Of a stretch of 64,000 nucleotides of DNA, positions 52,452 to 61,770 are shown piece by piece (positions within the stretch are counted from its first letter, which is position 1; each line of letters begins with the position of its first letter). The stretch lies in assembly GCA_001602415.1 (NCBI GenBank), contig CP012155.1:2288223-2352222 (forward strand), read 5' to 3'. Under the pieces are notes generated by a model. The model was not told the DNA's origin, searched no databases, and worked only from the letters and a program-made list of their open reading frames with translations. Origin of the DNA: Bacteroidetes bacterium UKL13-3. Lineage in GTDB: Bacteria; Bacteroidota; Bacteroidia; UKL13-3. Position numbers and translations under genes: made by a program.

Positions 52452-52547
52452 TTTTTTTTGATTAGTTATGTGAGAATTTGAATAGCACTATTTTGGGGTA
52501 ACTATGTTAACAGATGTATTATCTTAACAAACCACTCTTGTTAAAAT

Positions 52548-53267
52548 TTATAATCCTTGTGCCAACACATCTGCAATATGCAACACTTTGAGCGGTAAAT
52601 TCTTTTTCTTAATTACACTGTCTAATTGGAGCAAGCAAGAGTAATCTGTAGAGATAACATACTCGGCTCCTGTAGCCTGAATATTTTCAATTTTTTGTAC
52701 GGCCATACTCACCGATATGGCTTCATTTTTTACGGCAAACGACCCGCCAAATCCACAACACGTTTCGCAGTCCTTCATCTCTACCAACTCTAATCCCTTC
52801 ACGTTATTGAGTAATTCTCGTGGTTGTGATTTAATTCTGCATTCGCGAAGTGCACTGCACGAATCATGGTAGGTTGCCTTTCCAGTGAGGATAGAACCAA
52901 AATCGGTAACCTTCATTACATCAACTAAAAACTCACTTAACTCAAATGCTTTTTTCTGAAGCTGTTTAAATTTATTGTGATAGGAAGAATTTTGAAACAA
53001 CAAATCATACGAATTGCGCATCATTCCCACGCATGATCCGGCAGGGCAAACCAAATTCCTATTGGGGTCAAATTCCCGTAACATCTTTTCCGCAACTTCA
53101 CGAGCATCGTTCCAATGACCAGCATTAAAAGCTGCTTGCCCGCAACAGGTTTGCTCAACATTATAGTTTACCTGACAACCTGCTTTTTCCAACACCTTAA
53201 TCATGTTAAAAGCAGTTTCAGGTCTGAGCTGATCAATAAAACACGGAATGAATAAATCTACTTTCAT
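52548..53267 (-). CDS. lutA: (Fe-S)-binding protein with two CCG domains, LutA/YkgE type
   Basis: 239 residues. Two CCG domains: LFIPCFIDQLRPETAFNMIK and VEQTCCGQAAFNAGHW in the first half, YHDSCSALRECRI and CETCCGFGGSFAVKN in the second. LutA is the electron-relay subunit of the L-lactate oxidation complex LutABC (glycolate oxidase-like). LutB and LutC are not seen in this window, so it may be a solitary paralogue. Its start is directly next to the upstream UMF1 stop (52548-53267, 53268), so they share a transcript. Confidence 0.85.
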   Translation of the reverse strand: MKVDLFIPCFIDQLRPETAFNMIKVLEKAGCQVNYNVEQTCCGQAAFNAGHWNDAREVAEKMLREFDPNRNLVCPAGSCVGMMRNSYDLLFQNSSYHNKFKQLQKKAFELSEFLVDVMKVTDFGSILTGKATYHDSCSALRECRIKSQPRELLNNVKGLELVEMKDCETCCGFGGSFAVKNEAISVSMAVQKIENIQATGAEYVISTDYSCLLQLDSVIKKKNLPLKVLHIADVLAQGL

Positions 53268-54677
53268 TTATGGATGCAAGGTCTTGAAATTTTTGATGCG
53301 TGCAATGAAAAATAATCCTATCACAAAATATACAGCCAATGCAACAATGGAAGCGCGCATGTCTCCAGTTGTTTGCAATAACAATCCATAACTAAAAGTA
53401 CCGATTACAATGGCCAGCTTTTCGCATACATCGTAAAAGCTAAAATAGGATGCATGATTTGGTGTATCATCAGGAATAATTTTGGCGTACGTTGAGCGGA
53501 ACATCGATTGAATACCACCCATCACAAATCCAACAATTACAGCCAAGCAGTAAAACTCATTAGCAGTTTGTGTAAAGTATGCAATCCAACAAATCACAAT
53601 CCAAATAATAATCATTATGATGAGCGTATAAATATTACCAATACGGCCCGATAAACGAGAGAACAACCAAGCACCCAATATGGCTATTAACTGAATAATC
53701 AGAACCGTGCCGATGAGTTGTGCTGTTTGTAAATGTAATTCTTGCGAACCAAAGATAGTGGCAACATACATTACAGTTTGTAATCCCATACTCACAAAAA
53801 AGAAACCCCACAAATAACGTTTGATGTGATTGTGACTGTTGTTATTTTTAATTTCAAACCACACCTTTTTCAACTCTTCAAATCCTTTCGCCAATGGGTT
53901 GGCAAGCGCATTGGAAATAGCTTTTCCATTGGGTAAATGTTTAAATGGAATTTGAGCCCATCCTGCCCACCATAATCCCACAGATACAAACGAAAGTCTG
54001 CTTGCCAATCCTTCGTAATATCCCTTTGCATCCGCAGTTGCAACTTCCAGAGAAAGTCCAGGCGTGGCAGCCATCAATGTCTCTACCTTATCAGAAACTG
54101 GGAAAAGCAATTCGGGAAACATAATCATAACCAAATTGATGATGAGCAGTAACACACTTCCGATATAGCCCATTGAAAAACCTTTAGCACTTACCCGGTC
54201 AAATTGATCCTCGGTGGCAATTTCAGGCAAAAATGCATTGTAGTAAACAATACTTCCTCCAAAACCCACAAGTGCAATGATGAATAACACTAAGCCCAAT
54301 ATTAATGTTGTAGAAGTAAAGAAAAACAACAATGTAGAAGCGAGGGCACCCATGTAACAGAATAATTTGAGAAAACTCTTTTTATTTCCTTTGGCATCAG
54401 CAATACCAGAAAGCAGCGGACTTAATATGGTAACCAGCAAAAAGCCAATTGACAACGCATAAGAATACATTGCTGTATTTAATAGTTTATGTCCGAACAC
54501 CTCAATATAGTAGGGTCCATCAACAGCACTTCCACTTGCTATTGCTGCTTTTTTACTCATGGCCTCAAAATAAGGTGGAAAAATAGCCGTTGCTATGGTA
54601 AGTGAAAAAACAGAATTGGCCCAATCATACATGGCCCATGCGTTAATCACTTTTTTGTTGTTGAGAGGTGTACTCAT
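53268..54677 (-). CDS. UMF1 family MFS transporter
   Basis: 469 residues from ATG 54677 (MSTPLNNKKVINAWAMYDWA). The TTG nine bases upstream is a weaker start. Twelve predicted helices. The signature WAMYDWANSVFSLTIATAIF and the Atg22/UMF1-type YYNAFLPEIATEDQFDRVSA, GGIQSMFRSTYAKIIPDD and FSFYDVCEKLAIVIGTF are present. A periplasmic or loop insertion lies around residues 185-215. UMF1 proteins are putative effluxers; the substrate is unknown. It is adjacent to lutA without a gap. Confidence 0.9.
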   Translation of the reverse strand: MSTPLNNKKVINAWAMYDWANSVFSLTIATAIFPPYFEAMSKKAAIASGSAVDGPYYIEVFGHKLLNTAMYSYALSIGFLLVTILSPLLSGIADAKGNKKSFLKLFCYMGALASTLLFFFTSTTLILGLVLFIIALVGFGGSIVYYNAFLPEIATEDQFDRVSAKGFSMGYIGSVLLLIINLVMIMFPELLFPVSDKVETLMAATPGLSLEVATADAKGYYEGLASRLSFVSVGLWWAGWAQIPFKHLPNGKAISNALANPLAKGFEELKKVWFEIKNNNSHNHIKRYLWGFFFVSMGLQTVMYVATIFGSQELHLQTAQLIGTVLIIQLIAILGAWLFSRLSGRIGNIYTLIIMIIIWIVICWIAYFTQTANEFYCLAVIVGFVMGGIQSMFRSTYAKIIPDDTPNHASYFSFYDVCEKLAIVIGTFSYGLLLQTTGDMRASIVALAVYFVIGLFFIARIKNFKTLHP

Positions 54678-54743
54678 ATACCGCAAATTATAGCAAAAGG
54701 ATCGACAAATATGCAGTGTGCTAAAAAGGTGGAAAAAATATCT

Positions 54744-56120
54744 TTAGCGAACAATCAATTGCTGCTCGGTTATTCCATCAGCCGTTTTTATTTTGAGTAC
54801 ATAATTTCCGGAAGGAAGATGTTGTATATTTATTGACGTATGAGGGTTTACGTTTAACCAAGTTCCCACTTCTTTTCCGGCCATATTAAATAACTGCACC
54901 TTGGTAGACTGAATTGAAAGATAGAACGTATCTCCAGTAGGATTTGGGTATGCCTTTATCTTAATATCATTACTTGAAATTATGCGTTCACCGGTTGTAA
55001 TACCATCAAACAACCAATCATAAGATGCTCCAAATTCTCTGTTCCAAAACCACTCACTGTGTTTACCATCTTCATGAGTTACAAACATCATTTCCAGATC
55101 GGAATATCCTTTCGACTTTAATAAAAAAATCATGCGTTGAATATCCTGAACCATATCGTTGCTTTCGGTTGTGCCCGACATGAAATAAAATTTTGTTGCC
55201 GATTTATTTGATAGCCCTTCAACGTAAGAATACAATGAATCACTAAACCAAAACGAAGGAGAAAATATACCGGCTTTGCTAAAAACTTCGGGATAGGTAA
55301 TTGCTGCATAAAATGAAATAAGTCCGCCAAGCGAACTTCCAGCAATAGCCGTAAATTCACGTTCAGGTTTTGTTCGATACAAAGAGTCGATGTATGGCTT
55401 GAGTGTTTGAACAATAAAATCACAATACGCCTTTCCTTGTCCACCACCATATCTTGGGTTATTAAATGCCGAATACTCATCAATTCTTGTGGAGCCTCCG
55501 TGATCAATAGCCACAACGATACAGCCCTTATCGCCCTTATTTTGTTTGGCACTGAGAGTTTCATCAACACCCCATTCTCCTGCATAAGAAGTAACCAAGT
55601 CAAACACATTTTGCCCGTCATGCATGTATATTACAGGGTAACGCTTTTGTGATTGAATAGCATAATCATTAGGAAGATACATCCACACCCTCCGTTTTTT
55701 GTTGAGTTGCGGAATAAAAAACGAATCGCTCACTATTTTAACATTCGGCAAGGCTGTAGATGTAAGCGTAGTTTTTCCTTCCCATCCATTAACAATAACA
55801 TCAATCACAATATTGGGAGCATACGTAAATGAGCGATTCCCAATCTGCGCACCGGTAACTGTTCCCTCAACCGTTTCCCAACTTCCTTGGGTAATTTTAA
55901 ACTGCCCGTTTCCCGTTGCTGCAGGAATGGTTAATTGATAGTTGTTACCAACTTTGGTAAACAAGTATGCCGAATCGCCCGGAATCCAATTATTAAAGGT
56001 ACCGGCTGCAAACAAATATGGATCATTGGGCGTGTTGGTTGGTAAATTGGTGATACGAAAAGTTACCTGAGCATTTACACTCAATACTAAAGTTGCAAAA
56101 TGAATAATAAAAAAACGCAT
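54744..56120 (-). CDS. T9SS-exported alpha/beta-hydrolase (esterase) with CBM-like domain
   Basis: 458 residues from ATG 56120 (MRFFIIHFATLVLSVNAQ, signal peptide); the codon at 56144 is TTG. An N-terminal beta-sandwich of about 100 residues with NDPYLFAAGTFNNWIPGD looks like a glycogen-binding/starch-binding-type module. An esterase-D-like hydrolase follows: VIYMHDGQNVFD, nucleophile in IAGSSLGGLISFYAA and His in DGKHSEWFW. The last 75 residues are a T9SS sorting domain (IKAYPNPTGDTFYLSI, LFNMAGKEVGTW, LPSGNYVLKIK). It is exported to the surface or medium, perhaps to deacylate carbohydrates. Its ATG lies inside the clpX terminator hairpin. Confidence 0.85.
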   Translation of the reverse strand: MRFFIIHFATLVLSVNAQVTFRITNLPTNTPNDPYLFAAGTFNNWIPGDSAYLFTKVGNNYQLTIPAATGNGQFKITQGSWETVEGTVTGAQIGNRSFTYAPNIVIDVIVNGWEGKTTLTSTALPNVKIVSDSFFIPQLNKKRRVWMYLPNDYAIQSQKRYPVIYMHDGQNVFDLVTSYAGEWGVDETLSAKQNKGDKGCIVVAIDHGGSTRIDEYSAFNNPRYGGGQGKAYCDFIVQTLKPYIDSLYRTKPEREFTAIAGSSLGGLISFYAAITYPEVFSKAGIFSPSFWFSDSLYSYVEGLSNKSATKFYFMSGTTESNDMVQDIQRMIFLLKSKGYSDLEMMFVTHEDGKHSEWFWNREFGASYDWLFDGITTGERIISSNDIKIKAYPNPTGDTFYLSIQSTKVQLFNMAGKEVGTWLNVNPHTSINIQHLPSGNYVLKIKTADGITEQQLIVR

Positions 56121-56139
56121 ACACGAATGTATGCGTTTT
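56108..56139 (-). terminator. Terminator of clpX, overlapping the start codon of the esterase gene
   Basis: A 12-bp stem (AAAACGCATACA with TGTATGCGTTTT), CGAA loop, T-run on the minus strand, 25 nt after the clpX stop. The right-hand arm in the minus direction contains the esterase ATG (56118-56120) and following codons. Confidence 0.75.
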
Positions 56140-56164
56140 ATCAAAAAATATTATCACTTATGGG

Positions 56165-57409
56165 TTATGCTGCTTTCAAACTTTTTAACCTTAGTTGGTC
56201 AATTTTTTTATTAGCAATAGTAAGTGTTACATGCAATTCGTTCACATCACTTTTTGATGGCATATCATACATATAATCCATCATCACAGCTTCACAAATA
56301 CTGCGTAATCCGCGGGCACCAAGCTTAAATTCAAATGCTTTTTCTACTATCAAATCAATTACGGCATCGTCAATTGTTAAAACCACACCTTCCATCTCAA
56401 ACAACTTTACATATTGCTTAATTAGCGCATTTCTAGGTTGTGTTAAAATGTTTCTCAATGCATCTTTATCAAGTGGATTCAAATGACACAATACCGGCAT
56501 ACGACCAATAATTTCAGGTATTAATCCAAAAGTTCTTAAATCGGATGGGGAAATATATTGCAGAAAGTTTGCTTCGTCAGAAGTGTCAATTTCAGGTCCA
56601 ATTGAAGTAAACCCAATAGCCTGTGTTTGCAACCTCCGAGCAATAATTTTATCAATACCCTCAAAGGCTCCACCACAAATAAATAAAATATTTTCGGTAT
56701 TCAACTGAATCATTTTTTGCTCAGGGTGTTTACGTCCGCCTTGCGGTGGAACATTAGCAACCGTTCCTTCTAAAATTTTAAGTAACGCTTGTTGCACACC
56801 TTCTCCACTTACATCGCGTGTTATACTTGGATTATCACTCTTGCGAGAAATTTTATCGATCTCATCTACGTATACAATGCCACGTTCGGCAGCAGCCACA
56901 TCATAATCAGCAGCCTGCAATAACCTCGATAAAATACTCTCTACATCTTCACCAACATAACCTGCTTCGGTTAACACCGTGGCATCGGCAATGCAAAAAG
57001 GAACATTCAATATTTTAGCCAGTGTTTTAGCCAATAATGTTTTACCTGTTCCCGTTTCGCCAACCATTAAGATGTTTGATTTTTCCAACTCCACCTCATT
57101 CTTATCTTGTTTATAGCGCAACCGTTTAAAATGGTTGTATACAGCAACTGCCAAAACTTTTTTAGCTTCATCTTGCCCAATTACATACTCATCCAAATGC
57201 GCCTTGATTTCTGCCGGTTTCAGGAGTTTTGTTTCCGTTTGCTTAACACTTGGCTTAACGTCCTTCTTCAAATCCTCATGCACCAACTTGAAAGCCTGAT
57301 CAATGCAATGATCGCAGATGTATGCAGAAATTCCCGAAATGAGAAATTCTGTTTCTGCCTTATCTCTGCCACAAAACGAACAGGTATCACTATTTGCCTT
57401 TTTAGCCAT
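56165..57409 (-). CDS. clpX: ATP-dependent Clp protease ATP-binding subunit ClpX
   Basis: 414 residues. The unfoldase hexamer feeds substrates to ClpP. N-terminal C4 zinc-binding domain ([22 protein letters not shown]), Walker [16 protein letters not shown], pore and sensor region [20 protein letters not shown], Walker [41 protein letters not shown], and ClpP-binding IGF loop QAIGFTSIG. Its ATG shares bases with the clpP stop (TAATG), so it is co-translated. Confidence 0.97.
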   Translation of the reverse strand: MAKKANSDTCSFCGRDKAETEFLISGISAYICDHCIDQAFKLVHEDLKKDVKPSVKQTETKLLKPAEIKAHLDEYVIGQDEAKKVLAVAVYNHFKRLRYKQDKNEVELEKSNILMVGETGTGKTLLAKTLAKILNVPFCIADATVLTEAGYVGEDVESILSRLLQAADYDVAAAERGIVYVDEIDKISRKSDNPSITRDVSGEGVQQALLKILEGTVANVPPQGGRKHPEQKMIQLNTENILFICGGAFEGIDKIIARRLQTQAIGFTSIGPEIDTSDEANFLQYISPSDLRTFGLIPEIIGRMPVLCHLNPLDKDALRNILTQPRNALIKQYVKLFEMEGVVLTIDDAVIDLIVEKAFEFKLGARGLRSICEAVMMDYMYDMPSKSDVNELHVTLTIANKKIDQLRLKSLKAA

Positions 57410-58098
57410 TATTTCTTTTCTGTGGGTTTATTTTTAATCAATACATCATCAATCATTCCATAAGCTTTTGCTTCATCTGCAATCATCCAATAATCGCGAT
57501 CGCTATCTGCTTGAACCTTATCAAATGGTTGGCCTGAATGTGTTGAAATAATGTCGTATAATTCTTTCTTTAATTTTTGAATTTCGCGAGCTGTGATTTC
57601 AATATCAGAAGCTTGCCCCTGAGCACCGCCTAATGGCTGATGGATCATCACTCTTGCATGACGCAATGCCGTACGTTTTCCTGCGGCTCCTGCACATAAT
57701 AAAACTGCTCCCATGGATGCTGCCAACCCCGTACAAATAGTTGCTACATCAGGATTAACCCATTGCATGGTGTCATAAATACCCAAACCAGCGTAAACCG
57801 ATCCTCCAGGAGAATTGATATACATTTGGATATCTCTACGTGCATCTTGCGAATCTAAAAAAAGCAGTTGAGCCTGAATAATATTGGCAACGTAATCGTC
57901 AATAGGCATTCCTAAAAAGATAATACGATCAGCCATCAAGCGAGAGAATACATCAATCTCTCTAAAGTTCATCGGACGTTCTTCAATCACCGTACGGGTC
58001 ATGCTTTCTACCGAACTTTCAATAAATGTATCAACTTTCATGCTGCTTATACCATGGTGTTTCACAGCGTATTTTCTGAATTCTTTTCCGTCTATCAT
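57409..58098 (-). CDS. clpP: ATP-dependent Clp protease proteolytic subunit
   Basis: 229 residues. Serine protease tetradecamer. Catalytic Ser in [20 protein letters not shown], His in [20 protein letters not shown] and Asp in [20 protein letters not shown], with [20 protein letters not shown] and the N-terminal [11 protein letters not shown]. The 30-residue N-terminal extension before the mature protein is probably self-cleaved. It is transcribed from a full-consensus promoter 20 nt upstream, with clpX. Confidence 0.97.
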   Translation of the reverse strand: MIDGKEFRKYAVKHHGISSMKVDTFIESSVESMTRTVIEERPMNFREIDVFSRLMADRIIFLGMPIDDYVANIIQAQLLFLDSQDARRDIQMYINSPGGSVYAGLGIYDTMQWVNPDVATICTGLAASMGAVLLCAGAAGKRTALRHARVMIHQPLGGAQGQASDIEITAREIQKLKKELYDIISTHSGQPFDKVQADSDRDYWMIADEAKAYGMIDDVLIKNKPTEKK

Positions 58099-58117
58099 GT
58101 TGTATGTTGTGTTTAGT

Positions 58118-58147
58118 CAAAAATAGTAAATGCCGTCAAAGCATCAA
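58118..58147 (-). promoter_or_regulatory. Consensus promoter of clpP-clpX
   Basis: On the minus strand TTG (58145-58147), exactly 19 nt, TATTTTTG (58118-58125): full match to TTG-N19-TAnnTTTG. The ATG follows 19 nt after the box. The remaining intergenic DNA (58148-58328) shows nothing else. Confidence 0.75.
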
Positions 58148-58328
58148 TAGTTTTGCCAAAAAGAAATATCTGACATTTTGCGTTGGTTGGTTATTGTGTT
58201 ATAAAGTTGATTTGATGATAGGTTTAAATCATGAATACATCAATAATGTCATGGTTGTTACAATTTCATCATTGATTATGCAAAACCACCCAGACTTGCT
58301 CAATACTTTCGCTTCGATTGGTGCCTAT

Positions 58329-58362
58329 AAAAAAGGAGCTGCACGTGGTGAAGCTCCTTTTT
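58329..58362 (-). terminator. Terminator of the gld operon
   Basis: An 11-bp stem (AAAAAGGAGCT with AGCTCCTTTTT), 11-nt loop, T-run on the minus strand, 50 nt after the gldN stop. It separates the operon from the clpP promoter. Confidence 0.8.
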
Positions 58363-58413
58363 GTATTTTATAATATAGTCAACTAATCACTTAATCAACC
58401 GATCACTTCAATG

Positions 58414-59262
58414 CTAGTATTCCCAAAGATCATGCTCCTTTTCGAACAAGTCGTATTTAATACGCTCAGATTCCAACATGGCAGCTACTTTGTTGTCTCT
58501 AAAGTCTTCAAAGTCTTTGATACGGTTATCGTATTGATTTGCCTCTTTGGTAATGTAACTGCTGAATAAACGTTGTTCGAACCAATCATCAAAAGTTACA
58601 CGGGCAGCATCATTTTGCCTATTGAACACTTCCATGTTTACAGTGATATCACGTATATCATTTCTATCTGCATCATCTGGTGATCTGTGGTATTTTAATA
58701 CACACAAATCTTGCTCCCCAAGCTCAATACCAGCAACCTTTGGATTAAATAAAGGAGCGATTGCAATGATACGAACATACATTCTCGACTCCTTTTTGTC
58801 AAAAATCCAATCTTCTAATACTCTGTATTTTTTGATTTTCTCTTCTGGTCTAAAAGGAGTGTAAACAGTATCTGTTCTTGTTAATGTAGGATCATTTTCA
58901 TCATAAGGTGTTTCAACATAATCCGTGTCAGAACCTCGCCCTAAAAACTCCTCAACAGTCATCACAGATCTTAAAGAATCATCAACATAAGGAATAAGCT
59001 TTCCATCACGAACAGCATTGTATAATACCAAACTTAACGGATTTTTAGGCCACTGCATGCATTGGTTTTGTTTTTCCCTAACATCAATAACACGTGTTAT
59101 GCGCTTTGCCCAGAAAACATCAGCTTCACGTAGGTATGGCCATGGAACTACTTTTCGCTCCTGTACAGCCTGACGCGTGTAGATGAAATCATCATATACA
59201 CCTTGCGCTTTACCAACGGTAATGCTTACTAAACTAATAATGACGAAAAGATACTTTTTCAT
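58414..59262 (-). CDS. gldN: Gliding motility/T9SS protein GldN
   Basis: 282 residues with signal peptide ending GKAQ. Family pattern: VYDDFIYTRQAVQERKVVPW, YLREADVFWAKRITRVIDVR, PLSLVLYNAVRDGKLIPYVD, PFRPEEKIKKYRVLEDWIFD and the C-terminal FDDWFEQRLFSSYITKEANQ. GldN works with GldK as a periplasmic ring at the outer membrane, linked to the GldL/M motor. Last gene of the operon, 6 nt after gldM. Confidence 0.95.
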   Translation of the reverse strand: MKKYLFVIISLVSITVGKAQGVYDDFIYTRQAVQERKVVPWPYLREADVFWAKRITRVIDVREKQNQCMQWPKNPLSLVLYNAVRDGKLIPYVDDSLRSVMTVEEFLGRGSDTDYVETPYDENDPTLTRTDTVYTPFRPEEKIKKYRVLEDWIFDKKESRMYVRIIAIAPLFNPKVAGIELGEQDLCVLKYHRSPDDADRNDIRDITVNMEVFNRQNDAARVTFDDWFEQRLFSSYITKEANQYDNRIKDFEDFRDNKVAAMLESERIKYDLFEKEHDLWEY

Positions 59263-59268
59263 TTTTTT

Positions 59269-60822
59269 TTAATTAACAACGAGTGACAATGAAGTCGGGA
59301 TAATAACAGGACCTGCCGGACCAACTGCTTTGATCTGCGCCAAAGTGATACGATCACCTGAACGAACGTTGCTTAACATTGCTTTAATAGCAGGTGTTAA
59401 CGCAGCACCATTTCCCTTTTCAGCTCTACCATCACCTTTTTTAGGTTGGTAAACAATGTAATATTCAGTAGGGGTAAACTTAATTCCCTCAAATGCAAAA
59501 TCTTTTAGCGTTGTAAATACAAACGTTGCTGATTTTAATACTCCAGCAGGTACTGGTCCGCTTTGTTCAATAGAACCTAACATTGGTGTTGGCTTTGGAA
59601 TTGGACGAACACGGTATTTTTGAATACCCATTTTCTTTACAGAACCTTTAGGATCTTTTACAGAAGCCGTAATTTCAATTTCTTTCTGAGTACCATTTAC
59701 TTTTAGTAGATAAGTACCTGCTTGAGCATCTTTTGATAACGTTCCTCCAGCACTTGCAGAAACTTGTACTTGATTAGCAGAATATCCTGGTACCGAAACA
59801 GAGATTGGGTTCTCCAAACCAATATACACAACATTCATCTTGGTAGCCGAAATTACCGCTAAAGGTTTCAATGCAGTATAGCTCGATTTGAATGGATATG
59901 TTTCAATTTTACCGTTAGAACGTTTAGTTGTAATAACACCACTGTATTCAATCTCACCTTCACGAGATGGATTAACAGTATATTTACCTACACCATTTTC
60001 AACTCTTACTGTTGCGCCACCAACTTTAATATCAGCTTCCTGACGTGTAGATGCTGCCAAAAATATGTCTGCTGAGTATTCGCTTCCAAGGGTAATGTAT
60101 GTTCCGTTATTCGGAATAACTTTAGCTTCGAAGTTCTCTACGATCACGATATCGTCAGTTAAACCAGCCTTCAAAATATCCAAAACCTGAGACTCTGTAT
60201 TTTTGATGTCATTTACGGTTTTAGACAACAAAGCTACGACAGCAGCTAAAGGTGTGTGCTCAAACACCTCTGATTGCCATGTTTGAACTGATCCTTTTTC
60301 TGTTTCAGTATTTAGATCGCTCTTAACCAAGCCTCTTTTATCAAGAGGAACTAAAGCTATAAGTTTCTCTCTTGTTTCGTTGATTTTATTTTTCAATGCT
60401 TCTCCATTTGCACCACCATCTTTTTGAATCAAGTAGTTTGCGTGCAATTCTATATTATCTGCTTTCGTTAATTCGCCATCAGGATTTTCATCTTTTCTGC
60501 CTTCAGCTTGTTGAATTAAAAAATCCTTCAACTCTGTAACATACCTAGAAGCCTCATCTGCGATTTTTGAAGCCTCTACAGACTTTTTATAAATCACGTT
60601 ACCCAGAGAATCACCTGGGTTTTTTTGGTTGTATGCTTCGATAGACTTGAGTGTATTTCTATTTTTCTCATCAATATTCACACCTGCCTTATCCATACTC
60701 ACCTCCACCATGTGGAATGCTTTCAAGATTTCAGCCGATACGTTCAAAGCGAGCATGGCTGTTAACACGAGGTACATCATGTTAATCATCTTCTGCCTTG
60801 GACTTATATTTCCTCCTGCCAT
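59269..60822 (-). CDS. gldM: Gliding motility/T9SS motor protein GldM
   Basis: 517 residues. Single N-terminal membrane helix (MMYLVLTAMLALNVSAEILK) preceded by GGNISPRQKMIN, then a long periplasmic arm of helical and Ig-like domains ending DRITLAQIKAVGPAGPVIIP. GldM dimers with a GldL pentamer use proton-motive force to drive secretion and gliding, and its periplasmic arm touches GldK/N. It is 58 nt downstream of gldL. Confidence 0.95.
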   Translation of the reverse strand: MAGGNISPRQKMINMMYLVLTAMLALNVSAEILKAFHMVEVSMDKAGVNIDEKNRNTLKSIEAYNQKNPGDSLGNVIYKKSVEASKIADEASRYVTELKDFLIQQAEGRKDENPDGELTKADNIELHANYLIQKDGGANGEALKNKINETREKLIALVPLDKRGLVKSDLNTETEKGSVQTWQSEVFEHTPLAAVVALLSKTVNDIKNTESQVLDILKAGLTDDIVIVENFEAKVIPNNGTYITLGSEYSADIFLAASTRQEADIKVGGATVRVENGVGKYTVNPSREGEIEYSGVITTKRSNGKIETYPFKSSYTALKPLAVISATKMNVVYIGLENPISVSVPGYSANQVQVSASAGGTLSKDAQAGTYLLKVNGTQKEIEITASVKDPKGSVKKMGIQKYRVRPIPKPTPMLGSIEQSGPVPAGVLKSATFVFTTLKDFAFEGIKFTPTEYYIVYQPKKGDGRAEKGNGAALTPAIKAMLSNVRSGDRITLAQIKAVGPAGPVIIPTSLSLVVN

Positions 60823-60880
60823 TTTGTGTTAATCTTTATATTTAAGTGATAAATCTATTAAGTAAAATGTATGCAGCTAA

Positions 60881-61690
60881 TTAGTTACTAGAACGGTTAA
60901 CATTCATTGCAGCAAGCATGTTTCCGTAAACATTGTTCAATGCAGTTAAGTTACCTGATAATTTACCAATTTCATTTTTGAAGTTATCAGCCTCTTTTTG
61001 TGAATCAGCTAAACTGTTTACCACTTTAGAAAGGTTACCTACAAATTCGTTAATTGATTTCAAATGGTTATTTGACTCAGCAATTTCTAATTCGTAAACC
61101 GAATTCAATGAAGCTAAGTTTTTAGTCATTTTCTCAACTTGAACACCATATTCTTTAGAACCTTCTGAGGCGCTTACCATAGCCCCCATTGCCTCTACAG
61201 CTTGATTGTATGAACTGTTTAAACCCATTACAGATTTAGCAGCAACATTTACATTTTTCGCATACTCATCAGTAGCAACGGCAGCTGAAGAAAGATCTTT
61301 TAAGTTATTAACGTTTTCGCTAAGTGACTTTAGTCCGTTACCCAAACTTCCAATTAACTCAGGACCTACTTTTGTTTCTTCTAACATTTTATCTAATTGT
61401 TGAGAAACAGTACCTTGTCCTTTTGAAGACTTTTTGTTTGAAGATTCTGATTCAATGCCTGCAAATTCAGGGTAAACCAACGACCAATCATATTCTTTAT
61501 GTGCTGGCTCGAACGCTGAAATAACAAAGATGACAACCTCAGTACCCATACCCAAAATCAACATAGGATCGGCACCAGGCCAGTGTTTAATCTTGAAGAG
61601 TGCTCCAAGAATTACCACTGCCGCTCCAATACCATAAACTTTTGCCATGAAGTTTTTAAATCCTTTGCTTTCAAAAATGCTCTGTTTCAT
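60881..61690 (-). CDS. gldL: Gliding motility/T9SS motor protein GldL
   Basis: 269 residues. Two membrane helices at the N-terminus (VYGIGAAVVILGALFKIKHW; MLILGMGTEVVIFVISAFEP) with the conserved Glu in MGTEVVIF and the KHWPGADPM linker, followed by a cytoplasmic Ser/Asn-rich helical tail (about 190 residues). It forms the proton channel of the T9SS motor with GldM. It lies between gldK and gldM with 80- and 58-nt gaps, room for internal control but without an obvious promoter. Confidence 0.95.
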   Translation of the reverse strand: MKQSIFESKGFKNFMAKVYGIGAAVVILGALFKIKHWPGADPMLILGMGTEVVIFVISAFEPAHKEYDWSLVYPEFAGIESESSNKKSSKGQGTVSQQLDKMLEETKVGPELIGSLGNGLKSLSENVNNLKDLSSAAVATDEYAKNVNVAAKSVMGLNSSYNQAVEAMGAMVSASEGSKEYGVQVEKMTKNLASLNSVYELEIAESNNHLKSINEFVGNLSKVVNSLADSQKEADNFKNEIGKLSGNLTALNNVYGNMLAAMNVNRSSN

Positions 61691-61770
61691 CTTAATGTTA
61701 GATTTTAATTTTTTTAAGTTAGTTAAATTGATTGTATTGTAAAAAAGTAAGCAAGCTTATGTGCTGTAGA

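Noticed and set aside
52548-53267. A complete lactate-utilisation operon LutABC
   Set aside because: Only the LutA-type subunit is present; neighbours are a transporter and a prohibitin-like protein.
58104-58373. 89-codon plus-strand frame between clpP and gldN
   Set aside because: It runs across the clpP promoter and the gld terminator and shows no domain or coding pattern.
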